A stretch of DNA of 64,000 nt from Prochlorococcus marinus str. MIT 9215 (GCF_000018065.1 NC_009840.1:930001-994000), one strand, 5' to 3'. Shown: positions 21,151 through 29,961, counted from the stretch's first letter. The notes: generated by a model not told the origin, from the sequence alone. Program-made: numbers and translations.

Positions 21151-21375
21151 ATTTAATTGTTTTATTACTACACAGGTATCTATTTATATTATTAATGATC
21201 AAATCGGTAGGATCCAAAAACATTAGTTTTAACTCTCTTAAATCAAACATTATCTAAAACCTCACTCTAACAAGTAAATCTTTTTTACGAGGAGTTTATA
21301 TTATAAATTGCTCAGCTAAATTATTTTCATATTAAGCAAAAAATGTTAAAAATAGAAAAAAAATGATTTAAAGTC

Positions 21376-21879
21376 TTGGAGAATTCACCTCAATATCTAT
21401 TTCTTGCTAGTGGAGTAAATAATGGAGAAGGTTTTTGGATTGTGGGAATAAAAAATTGCGATGAAAATTTCCTTGAGGATATAAATCTTTTAGATTGCCA
21501 TAGAAAGGAATTAATAGGTTATGAATCAGCAAAAGATATTCTTTTGGCTATTAATTTAAACGTAAATAATTTATTAAATGAACTAAGAAACAAAAATTAT
21601 TTAATAGAAACACCTTCAATGGGAATATCATTTGATATACCTTTAGAAATTTTGGAAAATATTTTTGATTTTTGGTTAGAAATTTATAAAAATCAAGAAG
21701 CCTGGGAAGCTTGTCTAGGTCTACTTAAAATAAGAAAAAGGATTCCCCTAACAAACCTAATTCGAAGCGAAAGTTTAAAGGGCAACTCAAAAAAATGGGC
21801 TATACAAATTGAAAATTTACATACTTATGTTCCTTCTTCACTTAAAATTGAAAAAATAAATAATCCCATGTGGGAATAA
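21376..21879 (+). CDS. Conserved protein of unknown function
   Basis: 167 residues from a TTG start (MENSPQYLFLASG). Soluble. Central SAKDILLAINLNVNNLLNELR, then LEILENIFDFWLEIYKNQEAWEACLG, two amphipathic helices with a Trp-rich centre. No catalytic motif or membrane segment. No ATG lies near the N terminus, and an ATG 13 bp upstream runs into a stop, so TTG is chosen. Confidence 0.65.
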   Translation: MENSPQYLFLASGVNNGEGFWIVGIKNCDENFLEDINLLDCHRKELIGYESAKDILLAINLNVNNLLNELRNKNYLIETPSMGISFDIPLEILENIFDFWLEIYKNQEAWEACLGLLKIRKRIPLTNLIRSESLKGNSKKWAIQIENLHTYVPSSLKIEKINNPMWE

Positions 21880-21953
21880 TTTTATCTTTAAATACTCAAA
21901 ATATTTACTTCGTTGGATATTTAAGTAAAAATAAAATAATTAAAATTTAAAAA

Positions 21954-22139
21954 ATGGATAAACCCTATTCTTTTAGTATCGATCAAATGAACGGGATTGT
22001 GGAGGATACATACGCCAAGATAATAAATGAATGTGAAAATTTAAAAAAAAATACTAATTGTCCAAATGAACAAGTAGTAGCACTTTTAAGCGTAATTGCT
22101 TCAAATTATGCCACAACATCAGAAAAAAAAGAAAATTAA
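21954..22139 (+). CDS. Small conserved protein upstream of phosphoribosyltransferase
   Basis: 61 residues, acidic and helical (QMNGIVEDTYAKIINECEN), with no membrane segment. Its stop lies 1 bp before the phosphoribosyltransferase ATG, so it heads a three-gene run (this gene, PRTase, deoxyribosyltransferase). Function unknown. Confidence 0.65.
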   Translation: MDKPYSFSIDQMNGIVEDTYAKIINECENLKKNTNCPNEQVVALLSVIASNYATTSEKKEN

Positions 22140-22140
22140 G

Positions 22141-22536
22141 ATGATAAGTTATTTTACCTGGAGCGAATTTGATAAGAGCGTAGAACAAATAGCTAATAAA
22201 TGCAGGTTTAAAGAGTTTTCTGGAATATATGGAGTTCCTCGTGGTGGATTATGTCTTGCTGTAGCACTAAGCCATAAATTAAAAATTGAATTAATTTCAG
22301 AACCAATTAAAAATTCACTAATAGTAGATGATATTTATGAAACTGGTCTTACATTAACGACCTTAAAGGATATTGAAGGAGCAATGTTTTTTGTATTATT
22401 TAGTAAGATCAACCCTACTTGGTGGAATACAGTATTTATATCGAAAAAAAGTGAATGGATAGTTTTCCCCTGGGAAAACACTTTAAACTCAAAAAGTGAC
22501 CGAGAACAGTACATCAAAAAAAGAGGTTTAACTTGA
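22141..22536 (+). CDS. Phosphoribosyltransferase-domain protein
   Basis: 131 residues. The PRPP-binding loop is clear: SLIVDDIYETGLTL (about 59-72) with the Asp-Asp pair, and upstream GIYGVPRGGLCLAVALSH is the pyrophosphate loop. The protein is shorter than a full nucleobase PRTase and lacks an obvious hood domain, so the base specificity is unknown. Start at ATG 22141; a longer open frame upstream lies inside the previous gene. It overlaps the next gene by 4 bp. Confidence 0.85.
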   Translation: MISYFTWSEFDKSVEQIANKCRFKEFSGIYGVPRGGLCLAVALSHKLKIELISEPIKNSLIVDDIYETGLTLTTLKDIEGAMFFVLFSKINPTWWNTVFISKKSEWIVFPWENTLNSKSDREQYIKKRGLT

Positions 22537-23015
22537 GAAAGAAATTATATTTAGCAAATCCATATGGATTTTCAAAACAAACTAAAACTCTCTTAAATGA
22601 ATTTATTGAAATCTTCAATGATTTAAATGTGGAAGTATTTGAACCTTTTGAGAGAACAAAACCATTAACGCAACAAGAAAGTGAATGGGCATATGACGTC
22701 GCAAGAAGTAATTTCCATGATTTAAAAGAATGTGATTGTATTTTTGCGATTGTTAATGGAAATCCACCAGATGAAGGTGTAATGGTTGAATTGGGCATTG
22801 CAATTGCTCTGCAAAAGACAATCTTTTTATACAGGGATGATTTTAGAAATTGTTCAGATAGCAATCAATACCCTTTAAATCTAATGTTATTTCTCGGACT
22901 TCCTAAAGATGATTGGGAAAAATATTATTTTGAATCATTACAAGATATAAAAAGTAACAAAAAAAGATTTGTTGAGTGGGCAAAAAATAAGCCAAATAAA
23001 CCATCGACCTTTTAG
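22533..23015 (+). CDS. Nucleoside 2-deoxyribosyltransferase-like protein
   Basis: 160 residues, TTG start overlapping the stop of the PRTase. Family marks: KLYLANPYGFS at the N terminus, the CDCIFAIVNGNPPDEGVMVELGIA core (about 68-92) with the catalytic Glu region, and KTIFLYRDDFR. These enzymes move or hydrolyse 2-deoxyribose on nucleobases and serve in salvage or clearing damaged nucleotides. Coupling to a PRTase suggests a two-step base-exchange unit; the substrate is unknown. Confidence 0.85.
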   Translation: MRKKLYLANPYGFSKQTKTLLNEFIEIFNDLNVEVFEPFERTKPLTQQESEWAYDVARSNFHDLKECDCIFAIVNGNPPDEGVMVELGIAIALQKTIFLYRDDFRNCSDSNQYPLNLMLFLGLPKDDWEKYYFESLQDIKSNKKRFVEWAKNKPNKPSTF

Positions 23016-23076
23016 TCGAAGTTTTAAGTTTAAATTTATCTGTTGAGGTGATAGAATAATATTTATTTGAAAAATT

Positions 23077-23253
23077 TTGACACAAGTTACAGTTGGAGAG
23101 AACGAGGGAATTGAATCAGCCCTTAGAAGATTTAAAAGACAAGTATCTAAGTCTGGTATATTTGCAGATTTAAAAAGACTTAGACATCACGAAACTCCTA
23201 TTGAAAAATACAAAAGAAAGTTACAACAGAGAAGAAAAGCAAGAAGAAGATGA
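23077..23253 (+). CDS. rpsU: Ribosomal protein bS21
   Basis: 58 residues from TTG 23077: starts [18 protein letters not shown] and ends [13 protein letters not shown], the standard bS21 pattern with [17 protein letters not shown] in the middle. Part of the 30S platform near the anti-Shine-Dalgarno region. The TTG start is the only one in frame that gives the family N terminus. Confidence 0.95.
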
Positions 23254-23325
23254 TTAGCTTAAGCTTATAAAGTATTTACAAACCTTTAATAGTATTATTA
23301 ATTTTTTGAAGGGTAAAAAATATAA

Positions 23326-23670
23326 CTACTTAAGCTTTTTAAGCTTCTTAACAAGATTTATTCCAACTCCTGATACAGCGAGAAGGTCTTTTTCATCAGC
23401 GGCAATAACTGCTTTTGTTGTTTTAAATCCTGCCTCATACAATGCTTTTGCACTTTTTGCTCCAACACCAGGAAGAGTGGTTAAAGTTTCAATATTTTTT
23501 TTAGAATTAACCGACTTGGTTTTTGTTTTTGTTTTTGTTTTTGTTTTTGTTTTTGTTTTTGCTGTTTTTGCAGACTTAGTTGCTTTTTTTTCTTTCTTTA
23601 AAGGCGTATCAGCGGATACTGCGCTTTTAAATAGAATTGATTTTAGTTTGCTTAGAAATTTTGAAATCAT
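23326..23670 (-). CDS. Helix-hairpin-helix protein with Lys-Thr repeat linker
   Basis: 114 residues from ATG 23670. N-terminal basic region (MISKFLSKLKSILFK), a lysine/threonine repeat (about 47-60) and a C-terminal double HhH domain: LTTLPGVGAKSAKALYEAG and LLAVSGVGINLVKKLKKL. Such HhH pairs bind duplex DNA without sequence specificity. The overall shape, a basic repeat tail plus DNA-binding domain, is histone-like. A start 48 bp further upstream is open, but MISKFL fits better. Confidence 0.75.
   Translation of the reverse strand: MISKFLSKLKSILFKSAVSADTPLKKEKKATKSAKTAKTKTKTKTKTKTKTKSVNSKKNIETLTTLPGVGAKSAKALYEAGFKTTKAVIAADEKDLLAVSGVGINLVKKLKKLK
23519..23560. repeat. Hexanucleotide microsatellite (GTTTTT)x7
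   Basis: Seven perfect GTTTTT units inside the HhH gene, read on the minus strand as alternating Lys (AAA) and Thr (ACA) codons. Unit-number changes preserve frame because the period is 6. Confidence 0.95.
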
Positions 23671-23934
23671 TGGAATATATAAGTAATAAAAATTAGCTCT
23701 TTTATTTAATATTATCAATTTTCGAGAGAAATTAGTAATAAAAAATAGCTAATTGAATAGAAATAATTTACTTACAATTATATAAATACACATATTTATT
23801 ATAAATGCAAGCTTAGAAGCCATTGCAAGGCATTTAATATGTGTCTAAAAATTTATAAAAAAATTGCACTTACAAAAATTAAAAGTATTTTTTATTAGTA
23901 AAGTTAAAATCTTAATAAAGAGGAGATCATACAA

Positions 23935-24531
23935 ATGAAGCTTATATTTATAAGTGGTCCCTCTGGGAGCGGTAAAACTACACTATCAAATAAATTAATA
24001 AAAAAATTTAAAAATGGTTTTGTTTTAAGTACCGACAATTACTATAAAACAGGGCTAATAAGTAAAATACTATCAAAATGTGTAGAAGGTTTTTTTGATA
24101 AAAGTATTAGTTTTAATTACAAACTATTAAAAAAAGATTTTGATTATATTTATAAAAATGGAATTTCAATAAATGATCGGCATTATAATTTCGAAAAGAA
24201 AACAATTCAAAATATATTAAAAGAAACAAATAATATTAGTTTTTTAATAATTGAAGGTATTTTTGCCAAAGAATTCGCAAACACTTTAAATATTCAGAAT
24301 TATTATTTTTTAGAAATAAAAACGAACAAAAATGAGTGTATGCAAAGAGCTGTTCATAGAGATTTTAAAGAAAGGGGTAAGGATAAAAAACGAGCTGAAA
24401 ATGATTTCTTAAAATCTTGGGACACTTATTACGAAAAATCAAGGTCCAATAGCATAAAAAAAAATATAAATAAATTTATTATTAGAAAAGAAACAGATCT
24501 CGATCACATTTTGAAAAAATTATTTAATTAA
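23935..24531 (+). CDS. Uridine kinase-like P-loop kinase
   Basis: 198 residues. Walker A ISGPSGSGKTTL (6-17), a lid region with VHRDFKERGKDK, and conserved VLSTDNYYKT and FLIIEGIFA strands as in uridine/phosphoribulokinase-type kinases (COG0572). Substrate unknown: nucleoside, pantothenate-like or a small metabolite. The codons are extremely AT-rich. The 3' end overlaps the convergent FAD oxidoreductase by 12 bp. SD-like GAGGAG lies about 10 bases before the ATG. Confidence 0.8.
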   Translation: MKLIFISGPSGSGKTTLSNKLIKKFKNGFVLSTDNYYKTGLISKILSKCVEGFFDKSISFNYKLLKKDFDYIYKNGISINDRHYNFEKKTIQNILKETNNISFLIIEGIFAKEFANTLNIQNYYFLEIKTNKNECMQRAVHRDFKERGKDKKRAENDFLKSWDTYYEKSRSNSIKKNINKFIIRKETDLDHILKKLFN

Positions 24532-25716
24532 ATCATTAATTTTTTTCTCTAATATTAAAGCACTTAAAATTGAACCTTCAATTCTGCCAAATCCCTCTCC
24601 TTCAAACCAGTCTCCGCAAAATCCAATTCTATATTTTCTACTAACTTGTAAAGATAAAGGGACGCCCATGCCAGAAGGTTGTGAAGCTCTCCATTTCATA
24701 ATAGATATTTTTTCATTAAAAGTTAATCTATTTACTAGAGAATTATCTTTAAAGAGTTTATTGAAATTTGTAATTAATTTTTGTTTAAAAACCTCCTCAT
24801 CTTTTACATTTAGATAAGAATTAATTAACTCTATATTTTTTGAATGTACTACAATTCCTAATTTATTACTATCTTGCAGCTGAAAAATAATTCTTTCAAA
24901 CCTATATTTTTTTTCTAAATTTTTGTTTAAATAAAAATACCTTTGTTTTTTTGAATAAAAATCTTTATAACTATAATTTTCATTTGTATAAATTAAAAAA
25001 GTTAACCTAGGAATAAATGTTTGTTCTTCTAAAAATTTTAATATTAAATCTATTTTTTTATCATTATTTATAGGAATAGCTTTTCTTAATGGAATTTGAT
25101 TTATGTTTAATATTTTCAATGATCTTTTATGTAACAACAAATTAGTAGTACAAATAAGATATTTAGACTTGAATTTGTCACCATTTTTTGATTTTAGTAC
25201 CCATTCCTTATCATTAAACTCTAAATCAACTATTAAAGTTTCAAAGAAAAAATCAATTTTCCCTTTTAGATTATTTGACTGAATTATATTTTTCGATAAT
25301 TCACTCATGGAATCTGAAGATAGATAATTAACCCCGCAAGAAAATTCAGATTTTTTTATGGTTTCTAAATTAGAATCTTCATTTAGAAAAAATATTTCTG
25401 AGTCGTCAATTTTTATATATTTACTTTCCGATAATTCATCAATATAACTTTTTAATAGAAGATTATTTTTACTGTTAGATATATTGAAATTTGGAGAACC
25501 ATGGTTTAGTTTCCATCCTTTAAATCTTTTGCTTAATCTTGTACTTGATCTACCTCCAAGTCCACGACCAATTTCAATTAATGCAACTTTTTTTGTAATA
25601 TTATTTTTAAGATACTTCGAAGCGAAAACACAGGCAGATATGCCTCCTCCTATTATTAATAAGTCATATGTAAAGTCATTTTTCATAATTACCTTTTGTG
25701 AGAAATTATCTTTCAT
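24520..25716 (-). CDS. FAD-dependent oxidoreductase, renalase-like (COG3380)
   Basis: 398 residues. N-terminal dinucleotide-binding motif DLLIIGGGISACVFASKY (about 19-36) and the second FAD element LIEIGRGLGGRSSTR. C-terminal KWRASQPSGM and GFCGDWFEGEGFGRIEGS are typical of the renalase/COG3380 group that oxidises small amine or isoprenoid-like substrates. Start at 25716 overlaps the upstream gene by 11 bp; ATG 25686 (MKNDFTYDLL) is an alternative that removes the overlap. It lies in a two-gene unit with the MTHFR-like gene. Confidence 0.82.
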   Translation of the reverse strand: MKDNFSQKVIMKNDFTYDLLIIGGGISACVFASKYLKNNITKKVALIEIGRGLGGRSSTRLSKRFKGWKLNHGSPNFNISNSKNNLLLKSYIDELSESKYIKIDDSEIFFLNEDSNLETIKKSEFSCGVNYLSSDSMSELSKNIIQSNNLKGKIDFFFETLIVDLEFNDKEWVLKSKNGDKFKSKYLICTTNLLLHKRSLKILNINQIPLRKAIPINNDKKIDLILKFLEEQTFIPRLTFLIYTNENYSYKDFYSKKQRYFYLNKNLEKKYRFERIIFQLQDSNKLGIVVHSKNIELINSYLNVKDEEVFKQKLITNFNKLFKDNSLVNRLTFNEKISIMKWRASQPSGMGVPLSLQVSRKYRIGFCGDWFEGEGFGRIEGSILSALILEKKINDLIK

Positions 25717-26509
25717 TTTCTAAAAAACTATAAACAGAATCAAGTTTCTCTGATGTTGAAAAATCAGATTCAATTACAGGAGTAATATTATTAATTTTAT
25801 AAAAACTAACTAAATCGCTTGTGAAATCAAAAAAATTATCTAAGGCATATAAAAACTTTTCTGATATATATACCTCTTTCCAAGGACGAAATTTAAACCG
25901 AGCTATAAATTGTCTAGAAGGAATAAATAAACTTCCAAATAGATTAATTTTTTGATCTTTTGCTATTTTCTTGAGATAAGTTACCTCATTCTCAAGAACT
26001 TTAATATCTGTACCATATTGAAACCATATTGAATTTATTAATCCAGTCGAAATTTTTCTTTCGAACCTTTCTCTTTCTGAAGAAATATTATAATATTTTT
26101 TCAAATATGGATTGTAAGCTATACCTAATTTAACTTTTAAATTTTTTTCTTTTTTTAAATAAGCTAATACTTCAATTGAATCGAAGTTCTTTTTCTTTTT
26201 TGATCCCGACACAAGTAGAATTTTATAATTTCTATTAATATGAGAATTTTTAACAAAATCTAAAAAATCCTTATACGATTCTTCTTTATTTTTTGAATAT
26301 TGATGATAAAGACTATAGTGATAGGTCACATTAAATTCATTATGGTTTTTTGATATATAGTTAATAGTTGAATTAAATAAATCCTTCTTTATAAGTCCTT
26401 TACATGGAATATTGATATTTTTTATATTATTTAATTTGCAGAAATTAAGTTTATTTTCTAACTGAGAAATATTTTTAAATGATAATTCAAATCTTATATT
26501 ATTGTTCAT
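25706..26509 (-). CDS. MTHFR-like flavin-barrel protein
   Basis: 267 residues. The order of motifs resembles methylenetetrahydrofolate reductase: a strand ILLVSGSKK in place of LRGD, GIAYNPYLK in place of the AAYPEVHPE strand, RKISTGLINSIWFQYGTD in place of the KVDAGANRAITQFFFD element, and LFGSLFIPSRQFIARF. It is a divergent paralogue, not obviously the housekeeping MetF. Encoded directly before the FAD oxidoreductase (11-bp overlap), so the two probably act together. The enzyme reaction is inference. Confidence 0.55.
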   Translation of the reverse strand: MNNNIRFELSFKNISQLENKLNFCKLNNIKNINIPCKGLIKKDLFNSTINYISKNHNEFNVTYHYSLYHQYSKNKEESYKDFLDFVKNSHINRNYKILLVSGSKKKKNFDSIEVLAYLKKEKNLKVKLGIAYNPYLKKYYNISSERERFERKISTGLINSIWFQYGTDIKVLENEVTYLKKIAKDQKINLFGSLFIPSRQFIARFKFRPWKEVYISEKFLYALDNFFDFTSDLVSFYKINNITPVIESDFSTSEKLDSVYSFLENER

Positions 26510-26541
26510 TATTTAATTATCATATTTTATCACTCATAATA

Positions 26542-26775
26542 TTAACGAAAACACGCATCTGCTACGATTCTTATTTTGGAAGTAGTTTTTTTATTCTTAG
26601 CCTTTAAGAAATAACTGGGGGAAATCTCAAATGCAGCTTTTAAAGAAAATTTATCTTCTGCAGATTTTACAATAATTTGACTAAAACATTTCCAATTTTC
26701 TGGTATTACTAAACCGGGCCATGATAAATAAAGACCTACAAAAATCCCGAAAAATAAAAATAAAACAAACCTCAT
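26542..26775 (-). CDS. Small membrane-anchored protein, unknown
   Basis: 77 residues. N-terminal helix FVLFLFFGIFVGLYLSW (3-19), then a soluble domain with two Cys (WKCFSQIIVKSAEDKFSLKA; DACFR at the end), consistent with periplasmic exposure. It lies 32 bp upstream of the MTHFR-like gene on the same strand and may be the first gene of that unit. Confidence 0.6.
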   Translation of the reverse strand: MRFVLFLFFGIFVGLYLSWPGLVIPENWKCFSQIIVKSAEDKFSLKAAFEISPSYFLKAKNKKTTSKIRIVADACFR

Positions 26776-26939
26776 AACAAATAAGTTTTTTTAATTTTAA
26801 TAATTAAAAAAAAAATAGTTCAATTGTATTTGAAAATAATTAATAAATTATTTCCTTTCTTCATATCGCAGATATTTAATCGATAAAAGATTTTCATGAA
26901 CTCGAGAGGTTAGAATAAAAAAAATTATTATTTTAGAAT

Positions 26940-27344
26940 ATGGCTAGCCAAGATTATTTAATTGCAATAGCTTTAATAGAGCAAAACTTAGTTAGAGCAA
27001 TGCCTCTTGGAGGTAAAGAAATTAAAGATAATTTAGAGGAATCAGAAAATCTCAAGAAACTTGGAGAAGAGGTAATTTTAAATCTTCTAATGAGAGTGTT
27101 TCAAAGAAGTGATGATGGTGCTTTAAAAAGGGCTTCTGAAGAAAAAGGCTTACTCCTTGTTCAAATGCATCCTAAAAGAATGCAGAAAGAGCTTCCATTC
27201 ATTAAATCTGAATGGATAAGAGATGGCGATACACAACAGTTTCTAAAATACCTTGGCAATCTCTCAAAAGAAGTATGGACTGCATCTTTCGTAAAATACA
27301 AAGGGATTGAATTTACTTCTATCTCAAAGAATGATGAGATCTAA
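26940..27344 (+). CDS. Conserved cyanobacterial protein, unknown
   Basis: 134 residues, mostly helical, no membrane segment: ALIEQNLVRAMPLGGKEIKD, LGEEVILNLLMRVFQRSDDG and WTASFVKYKGIEFTS. The even composition and the N terminus (MASQDYLIA) support a real gene. No family function recognised. Confidence 0.65.
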   Translation: MASQDYLIAIALIEQNLVRAMPLGGKEIKDNLEESENLKKLGEEVILNLLMRVFQRSDDGALKRASEEKGLLLVQMHPKRMQKELPFIKSEWIRDGDTQQFLKYLGNLSKEVWTASFVKYKGIEFTSISKNDEI

Positions 27345-27367
27345 AATATATTAAAAATATTTTCTTT

Positions 27368-28048
27368 TCAAAGAATTTCTTTCTTTACAATATTATTTTC
27401 CCTTGTGACTTTAAAGCAATTTCTACCATTACCAAAATCAATTGATGAATATTCAAAATTATTTTTAATATGCAAGGCACAATTGCCCTCAATACATATA
27501 CAAGATTCAATAATTTCTTTCTGAATAACATCATTAACGTAAGGTTCCCTTTCTTTCTCTTCATCAAAATGCGGGCAGGCAATACCTTCAACTATGCCTA
27601 AACAATCAATAATAGCTAATTCTTTGTCATAAGAATCAGTTATACCTTTGTCAAACCAACAAATAGCACCAGCACTTACACCACTCATTACAATTCCTTT
27701 TTCATAAGCATTTCGCAAAATTTTATTTAAATTCCATTCTTTCCAAACAGCTAACATGCTTTTTGTATTTCCTCCGCCAACATAAATGATGTCTTGAGTA
27801 AAAACTTTCTCTTCTAAGTTTTCTGTTCTAGAGAAGAAATCAATATGGCTTGTTATACAATCAAGTTTAGAAAATGCTCTATAAAAATTTAGTTTGTACA
27901 AGCTACTATCACCAGATGCTGTTGGAATAAAGCAAATTTTAGGTCTTTTTTTATTACTTAAAGAAACTATATATTTTTCAATTTCAAGAGAGCCTAATGA
28001 ACGTCCAAAACCTCCTCCCCCAATTGCGACTATATTTTTACTAGGCAT
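27368..28048 (-). CDS. Peptidase E-like (family S51) protein
   Basis: 226 residues. Family marks: ICFIPTASGD near the N terminus, YVGGGNTKSML, and the nucleophile elbow MSGVSAGAICWFD (Ser 125), with CPHFDEEKERE downstream carrying the His. S51 members include aspartyl dipeptidase and cyanophycinase; the length and missing insertions favour the dipeptidase/peptidase E type. Divergent from the GNAT gene with a 20-bp gap. Confidence 0.88.
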   Translation of the reverse strand: MPSKNIVAIGGGGFGRSLGSLEIEKYIVSLSNKKRPKICFIPTASGDSSLYKLNFYRAFSKLDCITSHIDFFSRTENLEEKVFTQDIIYVGGGNTKSMLAVWKEWNLNKILRNAYEKGIVMSGVSAGAICWFDKGITDSYDKELAIIDCLGIVEGIACPHFDEEKEREPYVNDVIQKEIIESCICIEGNCALHIKNNFEYSSIDFGNGRNCFKVTRENNIVKKEIL

Positions 28049-28068
28049 AATAAATTAAAGATTTATAT

Positions 28069-28539
28069 ATGAATTTAAGACAAATTACCATTAAAGATCA
28101 ACTGGAATTAAAGAAGGTTTATTTTGATTCAATTCAATCTTTAGATGAAAAAATTTATAGTCAAGAACAAAAAAGAGCTTGGTCAAGCCAAGCATGGAAT
28201 AACCCGAATTTTGATAAGTCAATAAATAAAGGGAAAGGATGGCTTATAAGTAAACAAGGAATTACTATTGCTTTTTCCACAAGATATCCCGCCAATAGAA
28301 TTGCGTTATTTTACTGTAAAGGTAAATTCCAAAGAAAAGGTTACGGCTCTAAGTTACTTCATAAATTAGAAGATGAAGCAAAGAAAGAAGGTTTAGATTT
28401 TCTTTACACTGAAGCGAGCTTAATAAGTTATGAATTATTTCTTAAAAATGAATGGAAAATTATTCGTAAAGAAAAAGTTATTATAAATAACATTTTTTTT
28501 GAAAGATATAATATGAATAAAATCATAAAAGTTAATTAA
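28069..28539 (+). CDS. GNAT family N-acetyltransferase
   Basis: 156 residues with the acetyl-CoA loop FQRKGYGSKLLHKLED (about 88-103, the R/Q-x-x-G-x-G/A pattern) and C-terminal DFLYTEASLISYELFLKNEWK. The acceptor is unknown. It is followed 2 bp later by a small membrane protein. Confidence 0.87.
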   Translation: MNLRQITIKDQLELKKVYFDSIQSLDEKIYSQEQKRAWSSQAWNNPNFDKSINKGKGWLISKQGITIAFSTRYPANRIALFYCKGKFQRKGYGSKLLHKLEDEAKKEGLDFLYTEASLISYELFLKNEWKIIRKEKVIINNIFFERYNMNKIIKVN

Positions 28540-28541
28540 TA

Positions 28542-28865
28542 ATGTCTGGTAAAAGAAAGGGATTAATTCTTATTGAAAGAGTTCTAATTTGGGCGTTATA
28601 CTCTTTTTCAGGATTTATACTTTATACAAACCAAGGTATTTTGCCTACATTCATAATTACTTTCTCAAGAATTATTTATCCATTATCTATTTTTTGGTTA
28701 CAAATAAGAATTAAAAAAAGAACCAATTTTCTGCCTATTGATTCAAAAATGACAACTTCGCAATTGTGGTTCAATTTATTACCTGTGGTAGCTTCGCTAT
28801 TAACTGTAATTTTTTCTCTAACCAATACTTTTTTATATATTCTGGAAAAATTAATTAACTCTTAA
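28542..28865 (+). CDS. Membrane protein, unknown
   Basis: 107 residues with three hydrophobic segments (about 10-28, 32-53 and 76-100) joined by a basic loop RIKKRTNF. It follows the GNAT gene by 2 bp and is probably co-transcribed. No family recognised. Confidence 0.6.
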   Translation: MSGKRKGLILIERVLIWALYSFSGFILYTNQGILPTFIITFSRIIYPLSIFWLQIRIKKRTNFLPIDSKMTTSQLWFNLLPVVASLLTVIFSLTNTFLYILEKLINS

Positions 28866-28984
28866 ATTAAAATAAATTTATATTATCTATTTGTCCTAGA
28901 AATTTCTCTCATAAAAAACATAATGTAAAGAAATTTGCCTTTTAATTATATTTGTTTAAATTTTAAATAGTGATCAATAAAATC

Positions 28985-29134
28985 ATGAAAAATATTTCAT
29001 TAAAGGGAAATATTAATTTTGATAAAAAAAAAGATATAAATGATTATGAATTATTCTCTTTGAAAAACACCGATAGTTTATATAAAAAAGATATTGGAAA
29101 ATTCCTTGAGACTCTCTCTTCTCACTTTATTTAG
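28985..29134 (+). CDS. Possible 49-residue protein, unknown
   Basis: A continuous ATG-to-TAG frame encoding a Lys/Asn/Asp-rich peptide (MKNISLKGNINFDKKK...). No hydrophobic segment and no clear ribosome-binding site. In this base composition such a frame could occur by chance. Confidence 0.35.
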   Translation: MKNISLKGNINFDKKKDINDYELFSLKNTDSLYKKDIGKFLETLSSHFI

Positions 29135-29226
29135 GAAAATATTCTTTTTCTGATCTTCAAATTCAAACAGTACCATTAAATAAATAAGTTTTTGAGGGAT
29201 AATAAAAAAACCTTAATGATACTCCA

Positions 29227-29544
29227 ATGCAATTATTTCTTGCTGACTGCCAATTCCCAGATATTGAGAATCAAGTGAAAGCTTATCAATTATTTGTAGA
29301 AGCATGGGAAAACGGTGAAATTGCAAAATCAGATAAAACAAATAAATTTGAGATGTTATTTAGAGTTCATGCTCCAGGGGAGGGTAGAGTAGTATGTTTA
29401 TGTAAGGCAGAGAGTGATAAAGAAATTTTCGAGCATTTTGCTCCATGGAGAGCCAAATTTGGCATTCATATGGAATTTACACCTGTAATAAGTTGTCAAA
29501 ATGTTGTTGATTACCATAAAGATTTGTTCAAAACTTTAGGGTAA
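29227..29544 (+). CDS. DUF3303 family protein
   Basis: 105 residues: MQLFLADCQFPDIENQV, a central FRVHAPGEGRVVCLCKA and WRAKFGIHMEFTPVISCQNV. The ferredoxin-like alpha-beta pattern and these segments match DUF3303, small dimeric alpha-beta barrel proteins of unknown role. No paired gene nearby. Confidence 0.78.
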   Translation: MQLFLADCQFPDIENQVKAYQLFVEAWENGEIAKSDKTNKFEMLFRVHAPGEGRVVCLCKAESDKEIFEHFAPWRAKFGIHMEFTPVISCQNVVDYHKDLFKTLG

Positions 29545-29567
29545 TTAGCTTAAATCTAAAATTTATC

Positions 29568-29747
29568 GTGATTAAACCTTTTTCCAATCTTATTTATAAA
29601 AAAAAAGAAAGAAATTTTTCTTCTTCAAAAAATAAGTTTAAGAAAGAAGAAAACGTCAAATCTAAACCATTAATAATATTTGGATTTATCATTTCATTAA
29701 CTTCTATCTTTTTACTTTTATTCACTATTAATAATAAATTTGGATGA
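29568..29747 (+). CDS. Small basic membrane protein, unknown (GTG start)
   Basis: 59 residues from GTG 29568. A Lys-rich first half (YKKKERNFSSSKNKFKKEEN) then one helix at about 36-56 (PLIIFGFIISLTSIFLLLF). The positive-inside charge pattern is good support, but the start codon is uncertain. Confidence 0.5.
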   Translation: MIKPFSNLIYKKKERNFSSSKNKFKKEENVKSKPLIIFGFIISLTSIFLLLFTINNKFG

Positions 29748-29961
29748 CATATGAGTAATTAAAACCATTATCTGGGAACAAATATGTTCTAATATTAATT
29801 TAAAAATAATAAACCAAAGGGCCTTTAACTTAGTGGGTGGCATCGGCCCTTCTAATCATCGTAGTATCATATTTTTGCTCCCAGTTTTGAATTTTTAGTC
29901 TTGCATTTTTTACTTTGAACTCTATCTTAGGTTACCAAATGAATTTGATTTATAAAATATC

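Noticed and set aside
23306..23686. 126-residue frame with repeated Phe-Val over the GTTTTT repeat
   Set aside because: Only the mirror of the Lys-Thr repeat in the HhH gene; HhH motifs are clear on the minus strand.
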